Source of the DNA: Pseudoramibacter porci
GTDB taxonomy: Bacteria > Bacillota > Clostridia > Eubacteriales > Eubacteriaceae
Reading direction: 5' to 3'
Length of the DNA stretch: 64,000 nt
NCBI RefSeq assembly: GCF_009696145.1
Contig: NZ_VUMO01000001.1
Location: forward strand, 248,001-312,000
The position numbers were made by a program, and so were the translations under genes. Every line of letters begins with the position of its first letter. The first letter of the stretch is position 1. Shown here one piece after another: positions 40,635 through 51,169 of the stretch. The notes beneath the pieces are model-generated. The model saw only the letters and a program-made list of their open reading frames with translations, was not told the origin of the DNA and made no database searches.

Positions 40635-42587
40635 TTATTCATTTTCATTATCAATGATTTGCGTCAACAGGGACTGGATTTCATTGCGGTCCTTGAATAA
40701 TTTTTTTGCTGTCGTCTGTAAACGATAAATTTTCGCTGAAAGTGGCAAAACGGTAATACCGTCCAGCTTTTCCCAAGTGTGATTGAGCATGTCTCTTCCA
40801 ATGACGCCGCGGAATAAATCGTGCTTGAGGGTTACAAATGCGTGGTCGGAGCGGTTGAAAAGACATAAAATGACGGTCTGTTTATAAACCCTCAAGTAAG
40901 CGAGGAGATCATCTGTCGTTTTAATCGGGTACCATTTACCGCGAGTGAGGGTTTTACTCTTGCAGCGCAGAGTTGTGATGGCCTCATACCATTTTAAAAG
41001 ACTTTTGTCTTCGCAGCCCCAGGGATAAGTGCCTCTGTTGTACGGATCTTCAAAGCCCTCACAGCCAGCTTCATCGCCATAATAGATACAGGGGACGCCA
41101 GGGAATGTCATTTGAATCAAGCTGAGGAGCTTGAGCCGTTTAATGGCCAGGCTGCGTTGTTTGGAGTTGAGTTTAAAAGCTTCTTTTTCCGCGTCCGTCA
41201 TATTTTTTCCGTCTACACCAGAAAGAACAGTCAACGCTCTTGCGCGATCGTGAGAATCGATGAGATTCATATTGGACATGAATTGTTCCTTCGGGTAGGT
41301 TTCATACAATGACATCATCTGACGGATCGCTGTCTTAGAAGAGATGTTGTACAAAAGAAAATCATTGAACGTTTGCCTGAAAGGATAATTCATCACTGCG
41401 TCGAGTTCGTGCCCCATAAAATATTGACGCTGCACACCATAAGAGACTTTATTTGACGCATTTTCCCAGACTTCGCCGATGAGGATGTTATCTTCCCCCT
41501 CTTCGAGCAGCGCAGTCTTTAAGTCAGCGATAAAGTCGTCAGGCAACTCATCCGCGACGTCGAGACGCCATCCGGAAGCGCCATCACGGATCCATTTTCG
41601 GATTACACTGTTTTGGCCTTTGAAAATGTAATCGCGGTAGGCCGGATTGTTTTCCTCAACATCGGGCATATTGCCGATGCCCCACCAGGAGTCGTATTGA
41701 TCTGGATAATTACTGAATCGATACCAGCTGTAATAAGGAGAATCCTTAGATTGATAGGCGCCGACGGTCGGGAAACGTCCATATTTATTGAAATAAATAG
41801 AATCATCGCCGGTATGGTTGAAAACGCCGTCTAGAATCACGTGGATGCCTCTTTTTCTTGCTTCAGCACACAGTCGGATAAAGATGTCTTCGTCGCCGAA
41901 TTCCCGGGCGATGATTTTATAATCGGCCGTATTGTATTTGTGATTGCTGTTGGCTTCAAAAATTGGGTTGAGATATAAAATCGATACGTTCAGCGATTTT
42001 AAATAATCGAGTTTTTCTATAATGCCTTCTAGTGTTCCGCCGAAATAGTCCCAGTAATCGATCGATCCATCTTGATTACGAAAATAATGAGGGCTGTCAT
42101 GCCAATCTCCGTGTACGAGTGAAGAAGGGAAAAAGCTCGGCTGATGCGTAGGGTGCTGCGGTCTCGCGAATCGATCGGGGAAAATTTGATACATGATACC
42201 GTCTTTGTACCAGCTTGGCACTGAGCGTCCTTTATCAAATAGTGTGATTTGATAGGATGGGACGTCATCGCGGCTGGTGTAAATTTCACCTTCGCCGCCG
42301 AGATGATCGCCTTGGGTGCCGTATTGATACTGGTGGTTGTACGCTTCAAATTGAAAGTGGTACCAAAGCAGTCCCGGCTGACTTGGCATTTGGAGCGTTA
42401 CACTGAACAGATCTGTGCCGTTCTCCGGTTTTAAGTCGTACCAATGCTCAGAATTGCGATAAAAGGTTTGCAGCCGAATGTTCATCACATCGTGTGCTTC
42501 GACCCTTATGGTAACAGAAGAGCCAGTTGGAATGGCTCCAAATGGCTCTCTTAATTTCAAATCAAATGAATCATGTCTAAAATACAT
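40635..42587 (-). CDS. GH13 alpha-glucanase (neopullulanase/maltodextrinase-like)
   Basis: A 650-residue cytoplasmic enzyme of glycoside hydrolase family 13. An N-terminal carbohydrate-binding domain (about 1-120) precedes the barrel; catalytic residues sit in GWRLDVADELP (nucleophile Asp), LIGEVWENAS (acid Glu) and NLIDSHDRAR (stabilising Asp), with the earlier LDGVFNHTGDDS. The domain order matches neopullulanase/cyclomaltodextrinase-like enzymes that trim branched maltodextrins. It is the last gene of the glycogen locus and so probably acts on oligosaccharides released by phosphorylase and branching. No ribosome-binding site is visible before the ATG. Confidence 0.9.
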   Translation of the reverse strand: MYFRHDSFDLKLREPFGAIPTGSSVTIRVEAHDVMNIRLQTFYRNSEHWYDLKPENGTDLFSVTLQMPSQPGLLWYHFQFEAYNHQYQYGTQGDHLGGEGEIYTSRDDVPSYQITLFDKGRSVPSWYKDGIMYQIFPDRFARPQHPTHQPSFFPSSLVHGDWHDSPHYFRNQDGSIDYWDYFGGTLEGIIEKLDYLKSLNVSILYLNPIFEANSNHKYNTADYKIIAREFGDEDIFIRLCAEARKRGIHVILDGVFNHTGDDSIYFNKYGRFPTVGAYQSKDSPYYSWYRFSNYPDQYDSWWGIGNMPDVEENNPAYRDYIFKGQNSVIRKWIRDGASGWRLDVADELPDDFIADLKTALLEEGEDNILIGEVWENASNKVSYGVQRQYFMGHELDAVMNYPFRQTFNDFLLYNISSKTAIRQMMSLYETYPKEQFMSNMNLIDSHDRARALTVLSGVDGKNMTDAEKEAFKLNSKQRSLAIKRLKLLSLIQMTFPGVPCIYYGDEAGCEGFEDPYNRGTYPWGCEDKSLLKWYEAITTLRCKSKTLTRGKWYPIKTTDDLLAYLRVYKQTVILCLFNRSDHAFVTLKHDLFRGVIGRDMLNHTWEKLDGITVLPLSAKIYRLQTTAKKLFKDRNEIQSLLTQIIDNENE

Positions 42588-42599
42588 ATACTACACGCT

Positions 42600-44033
42600 T
42601 TAATTTAATCTTCCGCAAATTTTTTTGTAATAGTAGAGATAGGTTTCGGCTGAGTGGCGCCAGTTAAAGTCGCAAGACAGCGCGTTTTTCGTTAACTGCT
42701 TCCAATCGTCTTTGTAATCATAAAACAGCCCGACAGCTTTTTGGATCGTAAAAAGCATATCGTGAGCATTGTAGGTTGCAAAGGAATAGCCGTTGCCTTC
42801 TTTTGTCTGTGAATTGTAGTAATGGACAGTGTCTTTTAAGCCGCCCGTTTCACGGACAATGGGAATGGAGCCGTAGCGCATCGCGATCATTTGAGACAGA
42901 CCGCAGGGCTCAAACTTAGAGGGCATCAGGAACATGTCGGTGCCCGCGTAGATCTTGCGGGACAAGTCTTCGTCGAAAGTAATGCAAGCACGCATTTTGT
43001 CTGGATAGTATCCGGCAACATCGCGCAGCATGTTTTCGTAGCCGGCTTCGCCGGTGCCCAGAACCACAAACTGCAATTCCATTTGAAGAATTTCGTGAAT
43101 AACAGCCGCGACGAGATCCAGCCCTTTTTGTTCCGTTAAGCGTGTGATCATTCCGATAATCGGTTTATTGGGATCGACAGGCAGATTCAGATGCTTCTGA
43201 AGGGCAGCCTTGTTTTCCATTTTTTTGCCGTAGCTGCTGGTATAATTTGTCCAAATGTGCGGATCTGTCTGCGGGTTATACTCTTTATCGTTAATGCCGT
43301 TAAGGATGCCGATTTCATGATCGGCAATATCGCGAATCACACCGTCGAGATGTTCCCCGTAATAAGGATCCTTGATTTCTTCGGCGTAAGTCGGAGAAAC
43401 TGTCGTGACAAGATCTGAGCAATACAGCGCGCCTTTCATGAAGTTGACGTCTTCGTAGAATTCCAGAGTAGACGGGAAATAATCGAAATTAATTAAATTG
43501 GCGATGTCTTTGAAGCCGTACACCCCCTGGAATTTCAGGTTGTGAATGGTGAAAACCGTCTTCATGTTCTGATAATGCCAGCTGTATTGTTCCTTGTACA
43601 GATAGGGGATCAGCGCAGTCTGCCAATCGTGGCAGTGCAGGACATCAGGATAAAAATCGACGTAGGGAATAAATTCCAAAACAGCGCGGCAGAAGAAAAT
43701 AAACCGTTCTGCTTCGTCGTAGTAGCCGTACAAACCTGGACGCTTAAAATAATACTCGTTGTCAATGAAATAAAAGGTGACGTTGTCGCTCTTGTATTCC
43801 AAAATGCCGCAATACTGATCGTTTGATCCGATATGGACATAAAATGAGTTAACGAATTTAAATTGATGTGTGTAGGTTTCCGGAATGCATTCGTACTTCG
43901 GAAGGACAACACGAATATCTGTTTCCTCTGCTGGAAACGCCTTTGGCAGCGAGCCGATGACATCACCGAGCCCGCCGCTTTTGGCAAAAGGAAAAGCTTC
44001 AGAAGCTGCAAATAGGACTTTGAGCTTATCCAT
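42600..44033 (-). CDS. glgA: Glycogen synthase
   Basis: A 477-residue GT5 glycosyltransferase extending alpha-1,4-glucan from ADP-glucose. The ADP-glucose motif KSGGLGDVIGSLP is at 18-30, and the C-terminal region has SKFEPCGLSQMIAMRYGSIP with the catalytic Glu. The stop of glgD is directly followed by the glgA start, and GGAG lies seven bases upstream, so translation is tightly coupled. Confidence 0.97.
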   Translation of the reverse strand: MDKLKVLFAASEAFPFAKSGGLGDVIGSLPKAFPAEETDIRVVLPKYECIPETYTHQFKFVNSFYVHIGSNDQYCGILEYKSDNVTFYFIDNEYYFKRPGLYGYYDEAERFIFFCRAVLEFIPYVDFYPDVLHCHDWQTALIPYLYKEQYSWHYQNMKTVFTIHNLKFQGVYGFKDIANLINFDYFPSTLEFYEDVNFMKGALYCSDLVTTVSPTYAEEIKDPYYGEHLDGVIRDIADHEIGILNGINDKEYNPQTDPHIWTNYTSSYGKKMENKAALQKHLNLPVDPNKPIIGMITRLTEQKGLDLVAAVIHEILQMELQFVVLGTGEAGYENMLRDVAGYYPDKMRACITFDEDLSRKIYAGTDMFLMPSKFEPCGLSQMIAMRYGSIPIVRETGGLKDTVHYYNSQTKEGNGYSFATYNAHDMLFTIQKAVGLFYDYKDDWKQLTKNALSCDFNWRHSAETYLYYYKKICGRLN

Positions 44034-45149
44034 TTACAAACTCCTTCCTTTCGTTAAAATAATGGGATCATCTTTTGTTCCTACTAGTGTTGCTTTATCG
44101 CGAATGGTGCAGTATTTATCCAAGATGACATTTTTCAGCGTGACGTTGTCGCCGATGACGGCGTGTTGCATAATGATGCAGTTATCAATGTGCGCATCTT
44201 TTCCGATTTTGGAATCTCTGAATAAAACAGAGTTGTTGATTTTTCCGTCAATTTTGCAACCGGAACCAACAATGGAATGATTGACGGCAACATCCGGACC
44301 GTAATTTGTCGGGTGATTGTCCTTGGTTTTGGTATAAATTTGGTGTTCGCCGTGGAATAATTCTTCCATGACATCAAAGTCCAGCAGATCCTGGTTGCTT
44401 TCCTGATAACGCTTCATGGAATTAACGCGGGATAGATAACCCGTGTGCGGTGCACCGAAAATGCGCAGCGTATCGAGATTATCGCGGATCACATCCATTA
44501 AATCCCATTCGCCGATGGCGTTCGCTTTATCGAGCAAATCGAGAAGCACTTTCCGCTTCACGATCATCATATCTGCGTAGACGTAATCGGAGTTGGATTC
44601 ATCGTTACGGTGAATTGAACTGATACGGTAGCGGTTGAAATCCAAAAAGACGTCATTTTTATTTAAATCAAAGGATGGACGAACCTTTTTAAAGATCATT
44701 GTGACATCAGCATTGTTCGTTTTGTGAATTTTATATGCTGGGTTAAAGTCAAAAGCGGTTACGAGGTTCGGGGCAGAAATGATTACATCTTCTGTATCGG
44801 GATTGTGATCTAAGAACATTTCGTTGTAGTAGAGATCGCGGACAGAAATCTTTACGGAGTCGCCGTAGCGAACAGAGGAGTAACCCGAAAGAATTGACAG
44901 ATCCTGCGTTTTTCTGGATAGGGACCATTCTTTACCGGTTCCCAAATGATCGATGAGGGAAGAGTATTTGTAAGACCCCACGACGCCGATGTGTTTAATC
45001 CCAGAATTGACCATGTTAGAGAGGGTAAAGTCGATTAGACGGTAACGGCCGCCAAAAGGCAGCGTTGACATGGAACGATTTTCCAACAGCGGTTTAAGAT
45101 CTGTATTATCTCCATCAATATTTAAGATAAAACCAATTACGTTATTCAT
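44034..45149 (-). CDS. glgD: GlgD, regulatory subunit of glucose-1-phosphate adenylyltransferase
   Basis: A 371-residue paralogue of GlgC with an N-terminal nucleotidyltransferase fold and a C-terminal beta-helix (hexapeptide repeats near 285-371). The Gly-rich pyrophosphorylase loop of GlgC (GGQGSRL) is replaced by NIDGDNTDLKPL, so it is probably non-catalytic. In Firmicutes GlgC and GlgD form a mixed complex, GlgD tuning affinity and maximal rate. GGAGG stands seven bases before the ATG. Confidence 0.95.
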   Translation of the reverse strand: MNNVIGFILNIDGDNTDLKPLLENRSMSTLPFGGRYRLIDFTLSNMVNSGIKHIGVVGSYKYSSLIDHLGTGKEWSLSRKTQDLSILSGYSSVRYGDSVKISVRDLYYNEMFLDHNPDTEDVIISAPNLVTAFDFNPAYKIHKTNNADVTMIFKKVRPSFDLNKNDVFLDFNRYRISSIHRNDESNSDYVYADMMIVKRKVLLDLLDKANAIGEWDLMDVIRDNLDTLRIFGAPHTGYLSRVNSMKRYQESNQDLLDFDVMEELFHGEHQIYTKTKDNHPTNYGPDVAVNHSIVGSGCKIDGKINNSVLFRDSKIGKDAHIDNCIIMQHAVIGDNVTLKNVILDKYCTIRDKATLVGTKDDPIILTKGRSL

Positions 45150-45160
45150 TATGCCGCCTC

Positions 45161-46288
45161 CTAACCGTTAATGACCTGAATTTGCGAAGGATCGTCGTTT
45201 TCTGATGCGACAATCCGCGTATCTGCAGAAACCGTACCGCGGGGACCAACAATACATCTTTCCAGATGGGCGCCGTCTTTAATCACAGCACCGGTGTGTA
45301 TAATACAGTCTTTGATGTAAGTGTGTTCACCGATCGTAATGTCGTGAGATAAAATGGAATGTTCGACGTGTCCAAAGACCACACAGCCGTCGCAAATCAG
45401 CGAATGAGATACTTCCGCGTTTGGACCAATGTACTGCGGGTGACGGCTGTTATTATTGGAAAAGATTCTAAAATTCGGATCGGTCAGGTCGAAATCGCAG
45501 GATTCGTCAAGCAAATCCATATTTGCGTCGTAGTAAGAATCAATGGTTCCGACATCTTTCCAGTAATCGGAGAACATGTAGGCGAAAATACGCTTATTTT
45601 CATTGTGAAGGGCAGGGATGACGTTGTTGCCAAAGTCATTTTCTGAGTTCGGATCTTGCGCGTCTTCAATTAATGCTTTTCTTAGTACGGGCCAATTGAA
45701 AACGTAAATGCCCATAGACGCTTTGTTTGACTTCGGTTCTGGTGGTTTTTCCTGGAATTCTTGAATTCTCAGTTCGTCATTGGTCACCACGACGCCGAAA
45801 CGGCTGGCTTCTTCCCAAGGTACTTCTCTGACTGCGATAGTCAGATCAGCTTGTTTGGATTTATGATAGGCGATCATTTTGGCGTAATCCATCTTGTAAA
45901 TATGGTCGCCTGAAAGAATCAGCACATATTCCGGATTGAAGCGGTCAATGAAGTCGATGTTCTGGGTGATCGCATCGGCTGTGCCGTTGTACCAGCGCCC
46001 GCCTTTTTGTCCCATGTACGGCGGCAGAATGCGGACGCCGCCATTGACTTTGTCGAGTGCCCAAGCACTGCCGTTGCCGATATAATTGTTCAAAATATAC
46101 GGACGGTATTGTGTCAGGACACCGACGACATCAATATTGGAATTCATACAGTTACTCAACGGAAAATCGATAATACGGTATTTTCCCCCAAATAATACAG
46201 CTGGTTTTGCATTGTTTGCAGTCAAAGCTTTTAAGCGAGAGCCCTGACCGCCAGCTAACAACATAGCAACGCATTCAGTGTTCATCAT
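45161..46288 (-). CDS. glgC: Glucose-1-phosphate adenylyltransferase (ADP-glucose pyrophosphorylase)
   Basis: A 375-residue enzyme forming ADP-glucose from glucose 1-phosphate and ATP. The catalytic [19 protein letters not shown] loop (8-26), [20 protein letters not shown], and [10 protein letters not shown] (Asp near 145) are intact, followed by a left-handed beta helix (about 275-360). Two ATG codons at 46288 and 46285 are possible; the second has better spacing from GGAG. It is followed by glgD and preceded, after a structured spacer, by glgP. Confidence 0.97.
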   Translation of the reverse strand: MMNTECVAMLLAGGQGSRLKALTANNAKPAVLFGGKYRIIDFPLSNCMNSNIDVVGVLTQYRPYILNNYIGNGSAWALDKVNGGVRILPPYMGQKGGRWYNGTADAITQNIDFIDRFNPEYVLILSGDHIYKMDYAKMIAYHKSKQADLTIAVREVPWEEASRFGVVVTNDELRIQEFQEKPPEPKSNKASMGIYVFNWPVLRKALIEDAQDPNSENDFGNNVIPALHNENKRIFAYMFSDYWKDVGTIDSYYDANMDLLDESCDFDLTDPNFRIFSNNNSRHPQYIGPNAEVSHSLICDGCVVFGHVEHSILSHDITIGEHTYIKDCIIHTGAVIKDGAHLERCIVGPRGTVSADTRIVASENDDPSQIQVING

Positions 46289-46316
46289 AACACTCCTTAT
46301 CTCTCTTATTTTTTAT

Positions 46317-46394
46317 CATCAGCCGAAAAGGCTGTAGATATCTGGTGAAAGGTATTTCAAGAGAGAACAATAGATATCTACTTTTCGGTTGATG
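46317..46394. repeat. Long inverted repeat between glgP and glgC
   Basis: CATCAGCCGAAAAG (46317-46330) and CTTTTCGGTTGATG (46381-46394) pair with one G:T, and TAGATATCT (46335-46343) pairs with AGATATCTA (46372-46380), enclosing a loop of about 28 nt. It has no T-run, so it looks like an intercistronic RNA structure (processing, stability or translation) within the glg transcript and not a terminator. Confidence 0.7.
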
Positions 46395-46411
46395 CTAATA
46401 TCGTGTTGAAA

Positions 46412-48850
46412 TTATTTAATTTTCCAGATATCTTTCTGATACTCTGCAATTGAACGGTCTGACGAGAAGATCCCTGAATTTGCGATATTCATGATGGATT
46501 TTTTCTGCCAGCTGTGGTGATTAAGATAATCGCGGCTGGATTGATCTTGGATGTCGCAATAGGAAGCAAAATCCTTCAAGACAAAATAGGTGTCGTTGTT
46601 CAGAACCAGAGCATCATAAATGGTATGGAAGGTATCTCCCCCAAGAGACCCGTCAATTAACTGGTTCATGACTTTTTGAAGGTCAGGATTTTGCTGCAGG
46701 ACGTCGACCGAATGGTAGCCACCGTTATGGTTGTAATTTGCCACTTCTTCAGCAGAAAGGCCGAAGGTGTAGATATTATCCATGCCGACGTGTTCGGCAA
46801 TTTCAATGTTGGCACCGTCCATTGTGCCGAGGGTCACGGCACCGTTCATCATAAATTTCATGTTTCCGGTACCAGAAGCTTCTTTACCCGCTGTGGAGAT
46901 CTGTTCGGAGATTTCAGCAGCTGGATAAATGAGTTCAGCGCTTGAAACGTTAAAGTTCGGAATGAACACAACGCTCAATTTGTCTTTCGTCAGCGGATCG
47001 TGATTGATCTTGTCAGCAATGACGTTTATCAATTTGATGACTTGTTTGGCAAAATAGTAGGAAGGTGCTGCTTTGCCAGCGAAAATATAAGTCTTTGGAA
47101 CGAAATCCGCATTTGGATTGGCGCACAGTTGATTGTAAACGTGCATGATATGCAAAGCGTTGAGCAATTGCCGCTTATATTCGTGGATGCGCTTAACTTG
47201 GATGTCAAAGATCGAATGCGGATTGACGGTTACATTCAAATGCTCTTTGATGTATTTTGCCAATCGTTCTTTATTGTGATATTTAACCCCCTGGAGCTGC
47301 TTTTGAAAATCAGAATCAGAAGCGTATTTTTCTAAATCCTTTAAGGCTTCCATTTGTCCAGGCTGTGTCCATTTATCGCCAATGGTGTCGCAGATCAGGT
47401 TCTTAAGTTCCTGGTTTGCCGCCATCATGAAACGTCTTTGGCTGACACCGTTAGTTACATTGTGGAAACGTTCAGGGTAGATCGCGTAGAAATCCTTGAA
47501 GGTTTCTTCGCGTAGAATCTTTGAGTGCAGTTCTGCAACGCCGTTGACAGAGTGGGAACCGATAATGGCAAGATGGGCCATATGCACCTGTCCGTCTTTG
47601 ATGATCGAAATATTGTAATTGCGGGCTTCTTCATTTGGATACTTGCCATTCATTTCTTCAAGGAAGCGGCGATTAATTTCTTCAATGATCATGTAAATGC
47701 GCGGAAGGAGATTCTGCATCATATCAACAGGCCATTTTTCAAGGGCTTCTGGCAGGACGGTGTGGTTGGTAAAGCTCATTGATTTTACAGTCATATCCCA
47801 GGCTTCGTCCCAGCCGTAGTTTTCTTCGTCGACGAGAATGCGCATAAATTCAGGGACGCACATCGCCGGATGCGTATCGTTGATGTGAATACAAATCTTG
47901 TCAGAGAATCCGTCTAAGGAACCTTGATGCTGTTTTTTGTAGCGGCGGACGATGCGTTTAAGCCCCGCGCACACGAAAAAGTATTCCTGTTTTAGACGAA
48001 GCAGTTGGCCTTCAAAACCGTGGTCCGACGGATAGAGAACCTGCGAAATCGATTCAGCTTGAGACTTGCTCTGAACAGCTTTGAGGAAATGTCCTTCGTT
48101 GAAAGCATTTAAATCGAAGTCGTCAACGGGCTGTGCATCCCAAAGTCTTAACGAATTGACCGTTTTATTGTGGTAGCCGCTGACAGGGACGTCGTAGGGA
48201 ACTGCCAAAACCGGTTCGTAATTTTCGTGGATAAACGTCAGCTTACCATTGACCATTTCAGTCCGCACGTTGCCGCCGTATTTAACAACAACGGATTTTT
48301 CGGGCTGACGGATTTCAAACGGATATCCGTGCTTAAGCCAATTGTCGGCAACTTCGACCTGCTCGTGATTGACAATTTTCTGCTGGAACAAGCCGTATTT
48401 ATAACGGATGCCGTTGCCGTGAGCTGGAAAATCCAAGGCAGCTGCAGAATCCAAAAAGCAAGCCATTAAACGCCCAAGACCACCGTTCCCGAGAGCAGGG
48501 TCGTGCTCGCAAGCTAGAATATTGTCGTAATCTAACCCTAATTCTTCAAGACCGTCGGGAACGATGTCTTCCCATCCTAAATTGTTAATATACAGTCTCA
48601 ACAATCGGCCGATTAAAAATTCGATCGAGAAGAAATAAATTTGTTTGTCCGTGTTGATACGGTTTAAACGTCTGTTTTCTGCCCAAATCGGATTGATGTT
48701 TTCCATCACCATTTGAGCTAACGCTTCATATTGGAATTTTGTTGTGGAATTTTCGAGTTTTTCGCTCGAAAGCTCTTCCACTTTCTTTTTAAAATCCCTT
48801 TTGAATTTTTCTTTTGTCATTTTGTTTTCAGTTTCTTGAAAGATATTCAT
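46412..48850 (-). CDS. glgP: Glycogen phosphorylase
   Basis: About 812 residues, a GT35 phosphorylase releasing glucose 1-phosphate from glycogen. Family marks: ACEHDPALGNGGLGRLMACF near the N-terminus, and the pyridoxal-phosphate site EASGTGNMKFMMNGA with its Lys. The ATG at 48850 follows GGGAG; a GTG 24 nt upstream has no advantage. Length matches bacterial phosphorylases with no regulatory extension. Confidence 0.97.
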   Translation of the reverse strand: MNIFQETENKMTKEKFKRDFKKKVEELSSEKLENSTTKFQYEALAQMVMENINPIWAENRRLNRINTDKQIYFFSIEFLIGRLLRLYINNLGWEDIVPDGLEELGLDYDNILACEHDPALGNGGLGRLMACFLDSAAALDFPAHGNGIRYKYGLFQQKIVNHEQVEVADNWLKHGYPFEIRQPEKSVVVKYGGNVRTEMVNGKLTFIHENYEPVLAVPYDVPVSGYHNKTVNSLRLWDAQPVDDFDLNAFNEGHFLKAVQSKSQAESISQVLYPSDHGFEGQLLRLKQEYFFVCAGLKRIVRRYKKQHQGSLDGFSDKICIHINDTHPAMCVPEFMRILVDEENYGWDEAWDMTVKSMSFTNHTVLPEALEKWPVDMMQNLLPRIYMIIEEINRRFLEEMNGKYPNEEARNYNISIIKDGQVHMAHLAIIGSHSVNGVAELHSKILREETFKDFYAIYPERFHNVTNGVSQRRFMMAANQELKNLICDTIGDKWTQPGQMEALKDLEKYASDSDFQKQLQGVKYHNKERLAKYIKEHLNVTVNPHSIFDIQVKRIHEYKRQLLNALHIMHVYNQLCANPNADFVPKTYIFAGKAAPSYYFAKQVIKLINVIADKINHDPLTKDKLSVVFIPNFNVSSAELIYPAAEISEQISTAGKEASGTGNMKFMMNGAVTLGTMDGANIEIAEHVGMDNIYTFGLSAEEVANYNHNGGYHSVDVLQQNPDLQKVMNQLIDGSLGGDTFHTIYDALVLNNDTYFVLKDFASYCDIQDQSSRDYLNHHSWQKKSIMNIANSGIFSSDRSIAEYQKDIWKIK

Positions 48851-48977
48851 AAGACTCCCTTCGAAATAAATCACGCGTAATAAGTATAATAATTAGTATA
48901 AATTATTTCGGATTTTCAATTATTATACACAACATTTGCGAATAATACGAGAGAATCTGCACATATCGATCAATATT

Positions 48978-50963
48978 TTACTTCTTTTTGATTGGATCGG
49001 TTTTTGTTAACGGTTTCGGCTTGTCGTCTTTGATAGCCAGCGGTTTTTTGGATGAGTCGATTTTTTTTGGCTTTTCAATTTTTGTTTTGGCAGGGACTAA
49101 TTTTTCGGGTTCGCGTTTGTAAATTAAGGCGGAAAGACCTGGCAGCACGATCGTGATTTTATGCGGTTGATTGTGGAAGCCTTCTTTTTCGTTAGCTTTC
49201 GTTTTTTTAACGATGTCCTCGCCAGAGCCGCCGTATTTGTCAGCGTTAGAATTAAAGATCAAACGCCACGTGCCGTTTTTCGGCACACCGATATCGTAAA
49301 TGGGATAACTTTCAGGGCAGAAGTTGATGATCACAACCAGATCGTCTTCTGGCTTTTTGCCCATTCTCCTGAAAATGATAACGCTTTGTGATGCATTATC
49401 CGGTTCAATCCACTGGAAACCATCCCAGGAGTGGTCTTCCTGCCAAAGCGCAGGTTCATCGACGTAAAGCTGGTTTAAATCGCGGATGAAGTTGTGAAAA
49501 TCCCGGTGCTTTTCATTTTCCAGCATGAACCATTCAAGCTCTTCGTAATAACGCCATTCGATAAACGGTGCATTTTCGTTGCCCATGAAGGTCAGTTTTT
49601 TTCCAGAATGGGTGTACATATAGGCGTACAACAGCCGCATTTCGTCAAATTTCTGGTTGTAGTCGCCGAACATCTTGTCAACGATGGATTTTTTCCCATG
49701 AACTACTTCGTCATGGGAAAGGGGCAGAATGAAATTTTCTGAGAAGGCGTAGCTCATCGAGAAGGTGAGGCGATCGTGGAAATGAGAGCGAACAAAAGGA
49801 TCGGTTTCCATGTAGGAAAGGGTATCGTGCATCCAGCCCATATCCCATTTGTAGTTAAATCCCAGTCCGCCTTTATCAACAGGCCAGGTTACCTGTGGGA
49901 AAGCCGTTGATTCTTCCGCGGCCATGATGGCGTAGGGGAAGTATTTAAAGATTTCTGAATTGAGTTTCCTTAAGAATGCGATCGCTTCGAGGGAGGTGTT
50001 GCCGCCTTCTGAGTTTCTGCGCCATTCGTTGTCATAGCCGTAGTTGAGGTAGAGGATGCTCGCGACACCGTCGATTCTCAAACCGTCGATATGGTACATT
50101 TTGAACCAATAATAGGCGTTGGAAATTAAGAAATTGACGACCTCTGGGCGGTTGTAATTAAATTCCATTGTGCCCCATTGTGGGTGCTCGGTCGCTTCGT
50201 ATAAATTGGTGCCGTCTAATTTGTACAATCCATGGGCATCCTTACAGAAATGGCCGGGAACCCAGTCGAAAATGACCGATATGCCGTTTTGGTGCAATTG
50301 GTCGATCAGATACATGAGGTCCTGAGGCGTGCCGTATCGGCTAGTTGGGGCAAAATAGCCTGTGATTTGATACCCCCATGAACCATCGAAAGGATGTTCC
50401 ATCAGCGGCATGATCTCAACGTGAGTGTAGTGCATGTTTTTAAGGTAGGGAACCAGTTCATCTGCTAATTCACGATAGGACAAGAACAAACCGTCCTGGT
50501 GAGTGCGCCAGCTTCCCAGATGTATTTCGTAGATGTTCATCGGCGCCGGGGAACCGATCGCACTTTCTCTGGTGCTGCACCATTTTGAATCGTGCCAATG
50601 ATAATCGAGGGGCCAGATAATCGAGGCCGTGTTCGGCCGGACTTCTGAATAAAATCCGTAAGGGTCAGCTTTGTAGGCAAGCTCCCCGTCGATTTGTTCA
50701 ATACAGTATTTATACAAGGTGCCTTTTGAAACGAGGTCTGTGCTGAGTTTTGCTTCCCAGACACCGCCGGATTGAGATAGCAGATGCATTGGGCTTAATT
50801 TGGGGTCCCACTTGTTAAAATCGCCGACGATAGAGACTGAGATAGCGTTTGGCGCCCACAATCTGAAAATAACGTGATCATCTTCGATATGAGCGCCGAA
50901 AAATTCGTAGCTTTGCAAATAATTGCCGTCGTGAAATAAATATAATGCAACTGATTTGTCCAT
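48978..50963 (-). CDS. glgB: 1,4-alpha-glucan branching enzyme, with lysine-rich C-terminal tail
   Basis: A 661-residue GH13 enzyme making alpha-1,6 branches. A CBM48 domain (about 20-110) is followed by the catalytic barrel: DWVPGHFCKDAHGL, GLRIDGVAS (nucleophile Asp), MAAEESTAFPQ (acid Glu) and LPLSHDEVVHGK (His-Asp pair). After the enzyme's normal end (about 618) comes a tail of about 40 residues rich in Lys, Pro and Asp, not usual for GlgB. It is the first gene of the leftward glycogen locus; GGAAGG lies upstream of the ATG. Confidence 0.95.
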   Translation of the reverse strand: MDKSVALYLFHDGNYLQSYEFFGAHIEDDHVIFRLWAPNAISVSIVGDFNKWDPKLSPMHLLSQSGGVWEAKLSTDLVSKGTLYKYCIEQIDGELAYKADPYGFYSEVRPNTASIIWPLDYHWHDSKWCSTRESAIGSPAPMNIYEIHLGSWRTHQDGLFLSYRELADELVPYLKNMHYTHVEIMPLMEHPFDGSWGYQITGYFAPTSRYGTPQDLMYLIDQLHQNGISVIFDWVPGHFCKDAHGLYKLDGTNLYEATEHPQWGTMEFNYNRPEVVNFLISNAYYWFKMYHIDGLRIDGVASILYLNYGYDNEWRRNSEGGNTSLEAIAFLRKLNSEIFKYFPYAIMAAEESTAFPQVTWPVDKGGLGFNYKWDMGWMHDTLSYMETDPFVRSHFHDRLTFSMSYAFSENFILPLSHDEVVHGKKSIVDKMFGDYNQKFDEMRLLYAYMYTHSGKKLTFMGNENAPFIEWRYYEELEWFMLENEKHRDFHNFIRDLNQLYVDEPALWQEDHSWDGFQWIEPDNASQSVIIFRRMGKKPEDDLVVIINFCPESYPIYDIGVPKNGTWRLIFNSNADKYGGSGEDIVKKTKANEKEGFHNQPHKITIVLPGLSALIYKREPEKLVPAKTKIEKPKKIDSSKKPLAIKDDKPKPLTKTDPIKKK

Positions 50964-51169
50964 CAGAGTTTCCTTCCTATCTATACCAATGTGGATTTAA
51001 AATCATCATTAACTTAATTAAATTTTAACATATTACAGATGAAAAGGGAAATCAATATTAATAAAGTTTTATACAAAGAATTGATAAAAATTGCATTGAA
51101 CAGCGTGAATTAATAAAGCTTATGTTATAATAATTGAAATTAATTATTTTCATTTATAAAGGAGACAAA

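Noticed and set aside
48851-48874. GTG start for glgP
   Set aside because: The ATG at 48850 has GGGAG upstream and gives normal length; the GTG has no ribosome site.
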